DNA from: Lichenicoccus sp963693035
Lineage (GTDB): Bacteria > Pseudomonadota > Alphaproteobacteria > Acetobacterales > Acetobacteraceae
Assembly: GCA_963693035.2 (NCBI GenBank)
Contig: CAXMMQ010000003.1
Coordinates: 186,001 to 250,000, forward strand
DNA length: 64,000 nucleotides
Direction: 5' to 3'
The position numbers were made by a program, and so were the translations under genes. Position 1 is the first letter of the stretch; each line of letters begins with the position of its first letter. Below the pieces are notes generated by a model that saw nothing but the letters and a program-made list of their open reading frames with translations, did not search any database and was not told the DNA's origin. Shown here piece after piece: positions 41,892-50,934 of the stretch.

Positions 41892-44620
41892 GCATGGCAG
41901 GATCGACATGGACCGCAGGGATCGGCCGAGCCCGCCTGCGCGCGTCCCGCATCCTGCGCATCGAGCAGGCCGGGCCGGCGCTGCTGCCATCGCTCGCCCT
42001 GCTGCTCGTCTATGCGGTGCTGGCGCTGCTCGACCTGCCGCAGCAGATGCCGGTCTGGCTGCAGGTGCCGGTGCTGCTGCTGGTGCTGGGCGCCGCGGCG
42101 TGGCTGGCCTGGCAGCGCCTGCGCCGGATCGCGTCACCCGCGCCGGATGCCGTCGACCGCCGCATCGAGCAGCGCTCCGGCCTGCGCCACCGCCCGCTGC
42201 AGGCGCTTGCCGACCGGCCTGCCGGCGACCCCGGCCCCATGGCCGGTTCCGTCTGGGATGCGCATCTCGAGCGCGTCGGGTCGGCCATCGGCGAGCTGCA
42301 CACCGGCTGGCCGCGCCTCGGCCTGCTGCGGCACGATCCGCATCGCCTGAGCCTGCCGCTGGCGGCGGCGCTGCTGGCGGCGCTGCTGGTGGCCGGCGGC
42401 CAGATCCCGGATCGGCTCGCCGCGGGCTTCCTGCCCGGCCTGTTCGAGCCGCCCGGCCCGGCGCCGCGCCTGCAGGCCTGGATCACGCCGCCCGACTACA
42501 CGCATGCGGCCCCCGTGTTCCTGACCCAGGCGAAAGCCGACATCACCGTGCCGGCCGGCTCGGTGCTGCAGATCAGCCTGACCGGCGTGCTCGGCCATCC
42601 GCGGCTGGACCAGCAGCCGCTCGATGCCGCGCCGCGGTCGGCGATCCGGCTTGACCGGCTGGCGGCCGGAAGCTGGGCGCTGCACCAGGCGTTGCAGGCG
42701 CCGATGCGCCTTGACCTGCGTGCCAACGGCCGCGCGCTGGCCGACTGGACGCTGCGGGTGGCGCCGCCGCCGCAGATCCTGGTCGCCTGGAACGGCACCC
42801 CCGGTCCCGCTTCCGAGCCCTGGTTGACCCGTCTGCCCTGGCACGTCGCGCACCCCTATGGCGTGACCTCGCTGGCCGCCGAGATCCGGATCGCCGATCC
42901 GAAGGATGCCGCAACCACGCCGCTGCGCGTGCCGATCACGCTGCCGCCGGATGCACGCGACGCCAGCGGCACGGCACTCCCGGACCTCGCCGCCGACCCG
43001 CGCGCCGGCGAGGCGGTGATCGCCCGCCTGCTCGCCACCGACGCCACCGGGCACACCGCCGTCTCCGGCGACGCCCGCCTGCGGCTGCCGCTGCGGCCGT
43101 TCCGCAACCCGCTGGCGCGTGCCGTGCTCGAAGCCCGCAAGCGCCTCGCACTCGGTCGCGAGAGCCGGGCCGCGACGGCGTCGGACCTGCAGGCGCTGGG
43201 CGACGCGCCCGGGGCGTTCGCCACCGATTCCGGCCTGTTCCTCAACCTGTCGGGCGCGGCCTCTCTGCTGCGCGACGACGACGTGCAGGACGACGCCGCC
43301 ATCCGGGAGGCGACCGGCCGGCTGTGGGACCTGGCGCTGGCGCTGGAGGACGGGCTGCACAATGATCGCGCCGGCGCCCGCGCCGCCGCCGACGTGCGCG
43401 CCGCCCGCGACGCCCTCGGCCAGCAGCTCGAGCGCATGCGCCAGCTCGGCGACAAGGGCCAGACCGCGCAGGAACAGTCCGAGCTGGAGCGGCGCATGCA
43501 GACGCTGATGGCGGCGATCGCGCGTCGGCTGCAGGCGCTGGCCGAGCAGGCGAAGCGCGAGCACACCATGCTGCCGCCGATGCCGGATGCGCGCGCGCTC
43601 ACCGGCGGCGACCTCTCGCGCATGATGCAGCAGATGCGCGACGCCGCCTCGCAGGGCCACACCCAGGAGGCGATGCAGCAGCTCCAGCGGATGCAGTCGA
43701 TGCTGGACCGCATGCGCAGCGCCACGCCGCAGGACCTGCAGAGCCTGCGCGAGCAGTCCCAGGCACAGGCGCAGGTGCGCGAGCAGATGGAGGGCCTTCA
43801 CGACCTGGAGCGCCGCCAGTCCGCCATGCTCGACCAGAGCCAGGCGCGGCAGGCCGCCCGGCAGCGCGAGGCGCAGGCCCGCAATGGCGCCGACCAGCGC
43901 GGCCAGATGGACGAGGCGACCGCCGAACTGCTGAGCCGGCTTGGCGTATCGCCGCCGCAGGAGCAGGGCTTTCCGCCGCCCAACCCGACCGGCCGTCCCG
44001 ACGATGCGCCCGACCCGCAGGCGGAGGCGAGGCGGCAGAAGGCCGACGAGGCTGCCGAGCGGAAGCGTGCGGAGCAGCGGGCTGGCGACACCCGCACCCA
44101 GCACGCGCTGTCACGGGCGCTCGAGGAGCTCGGCCAGGAGTTCAAGGGCCTGAGCGGCAAGCAGCCGGGTGGCTTCAACGAGGCCGGCCAGGCGATGAAG
44201 AGCGCCCGCGAGGCGCTTGCCGCCGGCCAGGACCAGGCGGCGCAGCAGGCGCAGCAGCAGGCGCTGGCGGCGCTGCAGAAGGGCGGCCAGCAGATGCAGC
44301 AGGCACTGGCGTCGTCGCAGGGCGGCAGCCCGATGCTGCTGCCGGGCATGCCGGGCAACAGCCCGTCGGACGATCCCGGCGACGCTCCGGGCCAGGAGGC
44401 GCAGGGCGACGGCCAGGATCCGCGTCCCGGCCAGCGCGATCCGCTGGGCCGTCCGATCGGCACCGGCCCGCATGCCGACGATGGCGACACCCATGTGCCC
44501 GATACGGCGGAACGGCTGCGCTCTCGCGAGATCGAGCAGGAGCTGCGCCGGCGCGACACCGACCGCACCCGGCCACCGGCGGAGCTCGACTATCTGGACC
44601 GGTTGCTGAAGTCGTTCTGA
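41888..44620 (+). CDS. DUF4175 / TIGR02302 family large membrane protein
   Basis: The 910-residue protein has two or three N-terminal membrane segments (LLPSLALLLVYAVLALL; VPVLLLVLGAAAWLAW; LPLAAALLAALLVAGG), then a periplasmic part with LQAWITPPDYTHAAPVFL, followed by a long Gln/Met/Ala-rich coiled region (HTQEAMQQLQRMQSMLDRM). The C-terminal end has LRSREIEQELRRRDTDRTRP and ELDYLDRLLKSF, the TIGR02302 family end. Its function is unknown; it commonly follows lysA. Confidence 0.9.
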   Translation: MSMAGSTWTAGIGRARLRASRILRIEQAGPALLPSLALLLVYAVLALLDLPQQMPVWLQVPVLLLVLGAAAWLAWQRLRRIASPAPDAVDRRIEQRSGLRHRPLQALADRPAGDPGPMAGSVWDAHLERVGSAIGELHTGWPRLGLLRHDPHRLSLPLAAALLAALLVAGGQIPDRLAAGFLPGLFEPPGPAPRLQAWITPPDYTHAAPVFLTQAKADITVPAGSVLQISLTGVLGHPRLDQQPLDAAPRSAIRLDRLAAGSWALHQALQAPMRLDLRANGRALADWTLRVAPPPQILVAWNGTPGPASEPWLTRLPWHVAHPYGVTSLAAEIRIADPKDAATTPLRVPITLPPDARDASGTALPDLAADPRAGEAVIARLLATDATGHTAVSGDARLRLPLRPFRNPLARAVLEARKRLALGRESRAATASDLQALGDAPGAFATDSGLFLNLSGAASLLRDDDVQDDAAIREATGRLWDLALALEDGLHNDRAGARAAADVRAARDALGQQLERMRQLGDKGQTAQEQSELERRMQTLMAAIARRLQALAEQAKREHTMLPPMPDARALTGGDLSRMMQQMRDAASQGHTQEAMQQLQRMQSMLDRMRSATPQDLQSLREQSQAQAQVREQMEGLHDLERRQSAMLDQSQARQAARQREAQARNGADQRGQMDEATAELLSRLGVSPPQEQGFPPPNPTGRPDDAPDPQAEARRQKADEAAERKRAEQRAGDTRTQHALSRALEELGQEFKGLSGKQPGGFNEAGQAMKSAREALAAGQDQAAQQAQQQALAALQKGGQQMQQALASSQGGSPMLLPGMPGNSPSDDPGDAPGQEAQGDGQDPRPGQRDPLGRPIGTGPHADDGDTHVPDTAERLRSREIEQELRRRDTDRTRPPAELDYLDRLLKSF

Positions 44621-44755
44621 GTAGAGCCCGGGCTAATCGTTGCCGAGACGCACCGTGCAGGCAACCCGTGCCCGTATGGCTGCGCTGGAGGCTGGTCGCC
44701 GGCTGGTTCGGCCTCCTGGAAGGCGGTCCTGAAATCAGCCATCCGGAGCCGTCCC

Positions 44756-45351
44756 GTGATCGCGCTGCCGCGTGCCCGCGTCCCGGCGGCGGATGCGCCG
44801 CAGCCGGAGAAGCTCACGCGGATCGTCGCCGGCGTGTTGATCGTCGCGGCGCTCCACCTGGGACGCGAGGTGCTGATCCCGTTCCCGGTGCTGCGTCTGG
44901 CCGGACGCGGTCGGCTCGACGTCGCGGCTGCCACGATGCTGGCGCAACTGCCGCAGAAGCACGGGATCGGGGCGCGCGTCGAGGCCGACCCGGCGGCATC
45001 GCGGGAGAGCATCGAGACGCTCGACGTCACCGGGGTCGCGATGGTCTTCGTCTCATGCCTGGACCTCGGCGGCACTCCGCTGCGCATCCGGGCGTTGCTG
45101 CGCCGCCTGCGCCAGCGCATCCCCGGTGTGAAGATCCTGATCGGGCTCTGGCCGCACCCGGCCGCCGAAATCACGGACGATGCCGCGTCGGCGGACGAAG
45201 GCGCCGATGACGTCTTTTTGGCCAGATCAGCGTCGGTCTCTACGCCGGTACCCTGGCAGAGGCAGTCGCGGCCTGGGTGCGCCTCTCCCGGGACGAAGCG
45301 GGCGGCGGCTTTGCGCAGGCGGATGCGATGCCGCCGATGCCGGTGGCCTAG
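44756..45351 (+). pseudogene. AI-2E family transporter remnant: N- and C-termini joined, middle deleted
   Basis: The first part from a GTG at 44756 (LTRIVAGVLIVAALHLGREVLIPF) matches the first membrane helix of the AI-2E/PerM permease family. It passes directly into AAATMLAQLPQKHGIGARVEAD and VTGVAMVFVSCLDLGGTPLRIRALLRRLRQR. That resembles the C-terminal cytoplasmic domain I associate with long alphaproteobacterial members of about 600 or more residues. Some 400 residues of membrane domain are missing. A further frameshift near 45215-45235 moves the end (LYAGTLAEAVAAWVRLSRDEAG) to another frame, stopping at 45351. The 135 bases after the DUF4175 gene hold nothing else. Confidence 0.7.
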
Positions 45352-45547
45352 AAACTGCGCAATGCGGCGAGTCTGATTGCCAGCGCGTCGATGGCGATCC
45401 TGACACGGTTCGGCAGGTGGGGGATTAGGCGCTTGGGAACCAATCGCAAGCCGTCTTGGCGCCAATGCCGCGCCGACGCCGCCCTATGTTTGCCTGATCT
45501 GAAGAAACCGGTGGCGCCTGCGTGTGGTGCGTTCGCTTGGGCAGGAC

Positions 45548-46168
45548 ATGATCATGATACCGCTTTCACGCCGGACATCCAGTTTCGCCGCTCTGGGGAT
45601 CGGTGCCGTATCCATCGGCAGGAACGCCGATGCAGCCAGCCCGACATCCGCATCAACCCGGCTGAACCGGGCCGGGCCGGAGAGCCGGCTGATCGCGCAA
45701 CGTGTCGGACACTGGGACGTGCAGGAGACCGTCTGGCCGGCGCCTGGCGCCGCGCCGATCGTCACCACCGGTCTTGTCGCGGAACGCACGATGATGGGGT
45801 CGCTGTTGCAGGAGTTGCTGAGACCGCGCGCCGACGTGACGGCCGCTTCAGTACAGCGCCTCGACATGCTGTCGTTCAACCGGCTCGAAGGACGCTGGGA
45901 CTATGTCTCCTTCGACAGCCGCGATCCGGTCGGGCTGATGCCCGCATCCAGCATCGAGCCCGGGGATGGCAGGACCATCGACCTTGTGTTCGCGCCGTTC
46001 GCGGTTCCCGTGAGCGGGACCGAGGCGATCGGACAATTGCTGCGCATGCGGCAGTCCATCATCTTCGAAACGCCGGTCACCGAGGTCAAGAACCAGTATT
46101 TTGCGCTGGCGGACGGCACCAGCCGCACCTGGCTCGCACACCGCTACGCCTGCACGCAACGCTCCTGA
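45548..46168 (+). CDS. DUF1579-like exported protein
   Basis: From the ATG at 45548 the product has 206 residues with a likely signal sequence (RRTSSFAALGIGAVSIG, possibly Tat-like). It then has LIAQRVGHWDVQETVWPAPG, LVAERTMMGSLLQELL and FNRLEGRWDYVSFDSRDPVGLMPA, which resemble the DUF1579 lipocalin-like barrel. Function unknown. It converges on cdh with 19 bases between. The 196 bases upstream show no gene. Confidence 0.7.
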   Translation: MIMIPLSRRTSSFAALGIGAVSIGRNADAASPTSASTRLNRAGPESRLIAQRVGHWDVQETVWPAPGAAPIVTTGLVAERTMMGSLLQELLRPRADVTAASVQRLDMLSFNRLEGRWDYVSFDSRDPVGLMPASSIEPGDGRTIDLVFAPFAVPVSGTEAIGQLLRMRQSIIFETPVTEVKNQYFALADGTSRTWLAHRYACTQRS

Positions 46169-46187
46169 GACTGCTTGCCTCCTGGCT

Positions 46188-46934
46188 TCAGCGCGGCGCA
46201 GGATCCGCGATCCGGCAGGCATGGTCCTGCAGTTCCTCGCCCGACGCAAAATCGAGACGCAGCAGGTCGAGCTCGCCGTCGAGCAGGATGAAACCCGGTC
46301 GCGGAACAGCGGTGCCGACCAGCACGAGCGTATGCCGGCCCATCTCGCGGTGCGCATCGTGCAGCGATGCCGCGAGCAGACGGAACGGATCGATCGACCC
46401 GAGGCCCGCGCCCGGAATGAACATCGCCCGGTACGGATGACCATCGATCAGTATGGGCGGCGACCATCGGGTTGAGATGCCGCCTGCCCGTGCCCGCAGG
46501 ATTGCATGCGCCGCCGCACCGATGCAGTCGATATGGATGTGCAACTGGTTCTGGCTGCGCCCGTAGGCGGAGTTGATCGCGAGCGACATGTCCTCGCGCG
46601 GCAGGGAATGCCCGATACGGGCTTCGACCAGCGCCACCTGCTGCCAGGCCGCCGCGAAATAGCTCGGTGTTTGCGGCTGCAGCAGGTCCGGGCTCTCGAT
46701 ACCGCTCAACCGTCGTGTCGGGATCAGCAGGTATTGCTCGCGCCCCCTGATATCCTTGAGCACCGCGAAACCCTGCCCGAGATCGACCGCGGCGCACGGC
46801 TCCGGGCGCGCGTGCGTCGTCTCGTCGGGGACGCAGCGCCCGTCGACGATCTTCCACAAGGCGGACGGATCGGCCGCACGCGCGACCGGGGCTGCGCAGA
46901 CGACGGCGACCAGCGCTGCCGCAAGCCGCCTCAC
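46188..46934 (-). CDS. cdh: CDP-diacylglycerol diphosphatase family protein
   Basis: The GTG at 46934 overlaps the ppx stop (GTGA) and gives 248 residues with a signal sequence (LAAALVAVVCAAPVARA). The Cdh family (HIT-like) features are ALWKIVDGRCVPDE, LLIPTRRLSGIESPDLL, and the catalytic histidines in NQLHIHIDCIG. Cdh hydrolyses CDP-diacylglycerol to phosphatidate and CMP. The signal implies periplasmic or membrane location. It is the last gene of a ppk-ppx-cdh unit. Confidence 0.88.
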   Translation of the reverse strand: MRRLAAALVAVVCAAPVARAADPSALWKIVDGRCVPDETTHARPEPCAAVDLGQGFAVLKDIRGREQYLLIPTRRLSGIESPDLLQPQTPSYFAAAWQQVALVEARIGHSLPREDMSLAINSAYGRSQNQLHIHIDCIGAAAHAILRARAGGISTRWSPPILIDGHPYRAMFIPGAGLGSIDPFRLLAASLHDAHREMGRHTLVLVGTAVPRPGFILLDGELDLLRLDFASGEELQDHACRIADPAPR

Positions 46935-48424
46935 GCGCCTTCGATCACCGGGGCGAGGCCGGCTGCCTGCGCCAGCCGGTCGAGCCTGCGGCCGACGCTC
47001 TCGGTGCCGGATGCCAGCCGCTCCGCGCTCAGGCGCAGCACCAGGCGATCCTCGTCGCGCCGCAGGCCGGTGCCGACGAGCAGTTCGGGAATGCCGGCGC
47101 ACAGCACATAGGCGAGACGCAGGGCGAGGCCGAGGATCTCGGCCTGCTGGAAGCCGCGCGCATCGAGCAGGCGGCGGGCCGGCTGCAGGAAGGCCTGGTC
47201 GAGCTCTGCCTCGTAGCGCATCGCCAGCACCAGGGCGAGAAACGCCCTGGTCGAGTGCGACAGCGCCATGCCGGGCTGGCGCAGGATACGCAGGAAAGTC
47301 TGCTCGGCGCGATATTCCGGATGATCCAGCGCGCCGGTATCGGACACCCAGCAGGCGCTCACCCGCAGCCGGCGATCCTCCGCGGACTCGTCGGCGAACA
47401 GCGGGCCGGTCCAGTCGATCAGCGCCGGCGGCAGCGTCGTGCTGCGGCTGAGCCGGGTGGCGAGATCGTGCGAGCTGGCTTCCAGCGGCGGCTCGTCCAT
47501 CACCCCGGGCGCTACCCGGCGCATGTACCAGCCCTCGCGCAAGCCGTCGACGCTGAACACCACGCGGTCCGGCTGCACCCGGCGCAGCAGCCGGCGCAGC
47601 ACGGTGGCCGCGAACGGCATATCGTCGAGGCGCTTGCGCGGCGCGCCGGGCAGCCGCTCGAGCGTGCGGCGGGTGGCGCCGATGACCCAGCCGGTCATCT
47701 CGCGCGCATCCTCCGGCGTCAGCTCGTACTGGTGCACGATGTTGAGCGGATAGAAGGTGCGCGCGATCTGCAGCCTGGCCAGCGCCCGGAACGCGCCGCC
47801 CACAAGATAGAGCGTGCGTCCGGCAGCATTGGGCAGCCAGTCGACGGTATCGAGATCGTTCTCCACCAGCGCGCGCGCGCGTTGCACGTCGCCGCCGGCA
47901 CGGTCCGACAGCCGGATCACGCCCAGCCGCAGCGTGCGCGCCTCGTGCATGCGGCCATCGGCGAGACGCACCAGCTCCAGCGAGCCGCCGCCGATATCGG
48001 CCATCAGCCCTTCCGCCTGCGGCAGCCCGCACAGCACGCCGGTCGCTGAATAGTCGGCCTCCTCAAGACCCGAGAGGATGCGTATGCTGGCTTCCGGCAT
48101 CGCGGCGCGCAGCACCTCGATGAATTCGCCGCCATTGCTCGCGTCGCGCACCGCCGCCGTCGCCAGCACCTCGAACGGATCGGCCTGCATGCCGTGTGCG
48201 ACCGCATTGAAACGCGCCATCACGCTCATCGCCTGCGAGACGCCGTCCTCGTTCAGCCGGCCGGTCGCTTCCAGCCCGCGTCCGAGCCGCAGCACGGCCT
48301 TTTCATTGAAGATGGTGACAGGGTTGCGCGCGTGGCCCTCGAACACCACCAGGCGCACCGAATTCGATCCGAGATCGACGACGGCGGACCGCTTCGGGCG
48401 AACCGGCTCATGTGCTGACGACAT
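46931..48424 (-). CDS. ppx: Exopolyphosphatase, Ppx/GppA family
   Basis: The 497-residue protein starts MSSAHEPVRPKRSAVVDLGSN. It has the ASKHA phosphate-binding loops DLGSNSVRLVVFEG and MADIGGGSLELVRL, with ATAAVRDASNG and LSGLEEADYSATGV between. The C-terminal HD-like helical domain holds HPEYRAEQTFLRIL and LALRLAYVLCAG. It degrades polyphosphate or (p)ppGpp. It follows ppk by 11 bases, so synthesis and breakdown are co-encoded. Confidence 0.94.
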   Translation of the reverse strand: MSSAHEPVRPKRSAVVDLGSNSVRLVVFEGHARNPVTIFNEKAVLRLGRGLEATGRLNEDGVSQAMSVMARFNAVAHGMQADPFEVLATAAVRDASNGGEFIEVLRAAMPEASIRILSGLEEADYSATGVLCGLPQAEGLMADIGGGSLELVRLADGRMHEARTLRLGVIRLSDRAGGDVQRARALVENDLDTVDWLPNAAGRTLYLVGGAFRALARLQIARTFYPLNIVHQYELTPEDAREMTGWVIGATRRTLERLPGAPRKRLDDMPFAATVLRRLLRRVQPDRVVFSVDGLREGWYMRRVAPGVMDEPPLEASSHDLATRLSRSTTLPPALIDWTGPLFADESAEDRRLRVSACWVSDTGALDHPEYRAEQTFLRILRQPGMALSHSTRAFLALVLAMRYEAELDQAFLQPARRLLDARGFQQAEILGLALRLAYVLCAGIPELLVGTGLRRDEDRLVLRLSAERLASGTESVGRRLDRLAQAAGLAPVIEGA

Positions 48425-48435
48425 GTGTCCTGTTC

Positions 48436-50712
48436 TCAATCTTCGAGGATACGATCGGGACGGCGTGGCAGCGGGCGCGCCACCGGCACCACCTGGCCGC
48501 GCGCTGCCGAGCCGCGCCCGGAGAGCGACGGGTTGGTCATGAAATACTCGTGCGCCGAGAACGGCTTGCTGCCCGGATCGAGCCGGCGCCAGAGCGCGTC
48601 CGGACCGAGTTGCCAGGATTGCAGGTTGTCCTTGAGGTCCATCACCATGATCTGGTCGAGCACCTGCGCATGCACCGTCGGGTTGCGTATCGGCACCATG
48701 CTCTCGACGCGCCAGTCCATGTTGCGCGCCATCCAGTCGGCGCTGGAGATATAGACCAGCGCGTCGCGCGACGGCATGCGGTGGCCGTTGCTGAACGCGA
48801 ACACCCGGCTGTGCTCCAGGAAGCGTCCGACGATCGACTTCACCTGGATGCTCTCGGACAGACCCGGCACGCCCGGGCGCAGGCAGCAGATGCCGCGCAC
48901 CACGATCAGGATGCGCACGCCGGCGCGGGACGCAGCATAGAGGTGGTCGATCAGCTCCTCGTCCACCAGCGAATTCATCTTCAGCCAGATCTGCGCGGGC
49001 TTGCCGGCGCGCGCGAACTCGATCTCGGCGTCGATCAGGCCGGTGAGCGTGCTGCGCGTGGTCAGCGGTGAGAATGCCAGCACGTCCATCGCGGCGGGAC
49101 GCGCATAGCCGGTCATGTAGTTGAACAGCCGCGCGCTGTCGCGCACCAGGGCGGCGTCGCAGGTGAAGAAACTGAGGTCGGTATAGATGCGCGCGGTGAT
49201 CGGGTGGTAGTTGCCGGTGCCGAAATGCGCGTAGCTGCGCACACCGCCGCCCTCGCGACGCACCACCAGGCTGAGCTTGGCATGCGTCTTCAACTCCGCG
49301 AAGCCGAACACCACCTGCACGCCGGCGGCTTCCAGCGTGCGTGCGAGGCGGATGTTGGCCTCCTCGTCGAAGCGCGCGCGCAGCTCGACCATCGCGGTGA
49401 CGGATTTCCCGGATTCCGCAGCCTCGATCAGGGCTTTGACGATCGGGCTGTCGCGCGAGGTGCGGTACAGGGTCTGCTTGATTGCCACCACGGCGGGATC
49501 GAGTGCCGCCTGGCGCAGGAACTGCACCACCACGTCGAAGCTCTCGAACGGGTGGTGGACGATGATGTCCTTGGTGCGGATGGCGGCAAAGCAGTCGCCA
49601 CCGAAATCGCGTATGCGCTCGGGAAAGCGCGGCGCATACGGCGCGAACAGCAGGTCGGGACGGTCGTCCACGATGAGCTGCTTCACGTCCACCATGCCGA
49701 TCAGGCCGGCATGCAACTGCATCTCGTCGACCGGCACGTCGAGCTCGTCGGCAACCAGCGCCGAGAGATCGGGCGGCATGTCGGCCTCGACATCGAGATG
49801 GATCACCACGCCGCGCCGCCGGCGCTTGAGCGCGGTCTCGTAGGAGCGCACGAGATCCTCGGCCTCCTCCTCGAACTCCACGTCGGTATCGCGGATGACC
49901 CGGAACACGCCGCGGCCGCCGACATGGAAACCCGGGAACAGCCGGTCGAGGAACAGGCTGACCAGATCCTCGAGCAGGATGAAGCGGGCCCACTCCTGGC
50001 CAGCGCCGCCCTGTCCGCCACCCGGCAGCCGGATGAAGCGCTCCACCTGCGCCGGCAGCATGACCAGCCCGCTCATGACATGGCGCTCGTCATCGTCGCG
50101 CAGCAGCCGCAGCGCCAGCACCTGGCCCATGTTGGGAATGAACGGGAACGGATGCGCGGGGTCGATGGCGAGCGGCGTCAGCACCGGGAACAGCCGGTCC
50201 ATGAAGAAACTCTCGAGCCAGGCACGCTCCTCGGCGCCGAGCGCCTCCTGCTCGCAGACCAGGATGCCCTGCCCGTGCAGCGAGGCGCGCAGCTCGCGCC
50301 AGATCCGCTGCTGCTCGTCAAGCAGCAGGCGGGCCCGCTCGGCCACCGCCTGCAGTTGCTGGGCAGGCGTGCGACCGTCGGGGGAACGCGAGGTCAGGCT
50401 CTCGCGCACCTGGCCGACCAGTCCGGCGACCCGCACCGAGTAGAACTCGTCCAGGTTGCCGGCCGAGATCGACAGGAAGCGCAGCCGCTCGAGCAGGGGG
50501 TTGCGCGCGTTGTCGGCCTCCTCCACCACGCGCTGGTTGAAGTCGAGCCAGGACAGCTCACGGTTGATGTACCGGTCCGGCTGGTCCGGCCCGATCACGG
50601 GGTTCGTCTCCACCGGATCCGGCCGACGAGTTTCCACGGCGACCGGCCCCTGGCGACGCGGAGCGGCCTGCGGTCTCGCCTGGACACTCGCGGAGGCGGC
50701 CGCCACCGCCAT
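48436..50712 (-). CDS. ppk: Polyphosphate kinase 1
   Basis: Ppk1 makes polyphosphate from ATP. From the ATG at 50712 it has 758 residues. The N domain has YINRELSWLDFNQRVVEEA, the head has FPFIPNMGQVLAL, and the core has KQTLYRTSRDSPIVKAL, YAHFGTGNYHPITARIYTD with the phosphorylated histidine, KMNSLVDEELI, and FLEHSRVFAFSNG with the second histidine. The first 55 residues are a poorly conserved, Ala/Arg/Pro-rich tail, so the start is approximate. hda, the usual upstream neighbour in alphaproteobacteria, is 10.4 kb away. Confidence 0.95.
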   Translation of the reverse strand: MAVAAASASVQARPQAAPRRQGPVAVETRRPDPVETNPVIGPDQPDRYINRELSWLDFNQRVVEEADNARNPLLERLRFLSISAGNLDEFYSVRVAGLVGQVRESLTSRSPDGRTPAQQLQAVAERARLLLDEQQRIWRELRASLHGQGILVCEQEALGAEERAWLESFFMDRLFPVLTPLAIDPAHPFPFIPNMGQVLALRLLRDDDERHVMSGLVMLPAQVERFIRLPGGGQGGAGQEWARFILLEDLVSLFLDRLFPGFHVGGRGVFRVIRDTDVEFEEEAEDLVRSYETALKRRRRGVVIHLDVEADMPPDLSALVADELDVPVDEMQLHAGLIGMVDVKQLIVDDRPDLLFAPYAPRFPERIRDFGGDCFAAIRTKDIIVHHPFESFDVVVQFLRQAALDPAVVAIKQTLYRTSRDSPIVKALIEAAESGKSVTAMVELRARFDEEANIRLARTLEAAGVQVVFGFAELKTHAKLSLVVRREGGGVRSYAHFGTGNYHPITARIYTDLSFFTCDAALVRDSARLFNYMTGYARPAAMDVLAFSPLTTRSTLTGLIDAEIEFARAGKPAQIWLKMNSLVDEELIDHLYAASRAGVRILIVVRGICCLRPGVPGLSESIQVKSIVGRFLEHSRVFAFSNGHRMPSRDALVYISSADWMARNMDWRVESMVPIRNPTVHAQVLDQIMVMDLKDNLQSWQLGPDALWRRLDPGSKPFSAHEYFMTNPSLSGRGSAARGQVVPVARPLPRRPDRILED

Positions 50713-50934
50713 GGCACGCGGCCGGCGTCCGCGTATGGTGCGATCGGTTGGTCGGTCCGCGATATCCGGCACCAGCACACTTTCGGTCGTTGCCCCTTGA
50801 CGGTAGGGCAGATCGCACCCCGAGCAAAGCATCCGATGCCGCTGCCGGCTTGACCCGGACCGCCTCCGCCGTGACGGTTGGACGACATCGACGAACGGCC
50901 CAAGAAAAAGCCGGGCCGTGGAGAAACCGACGCC

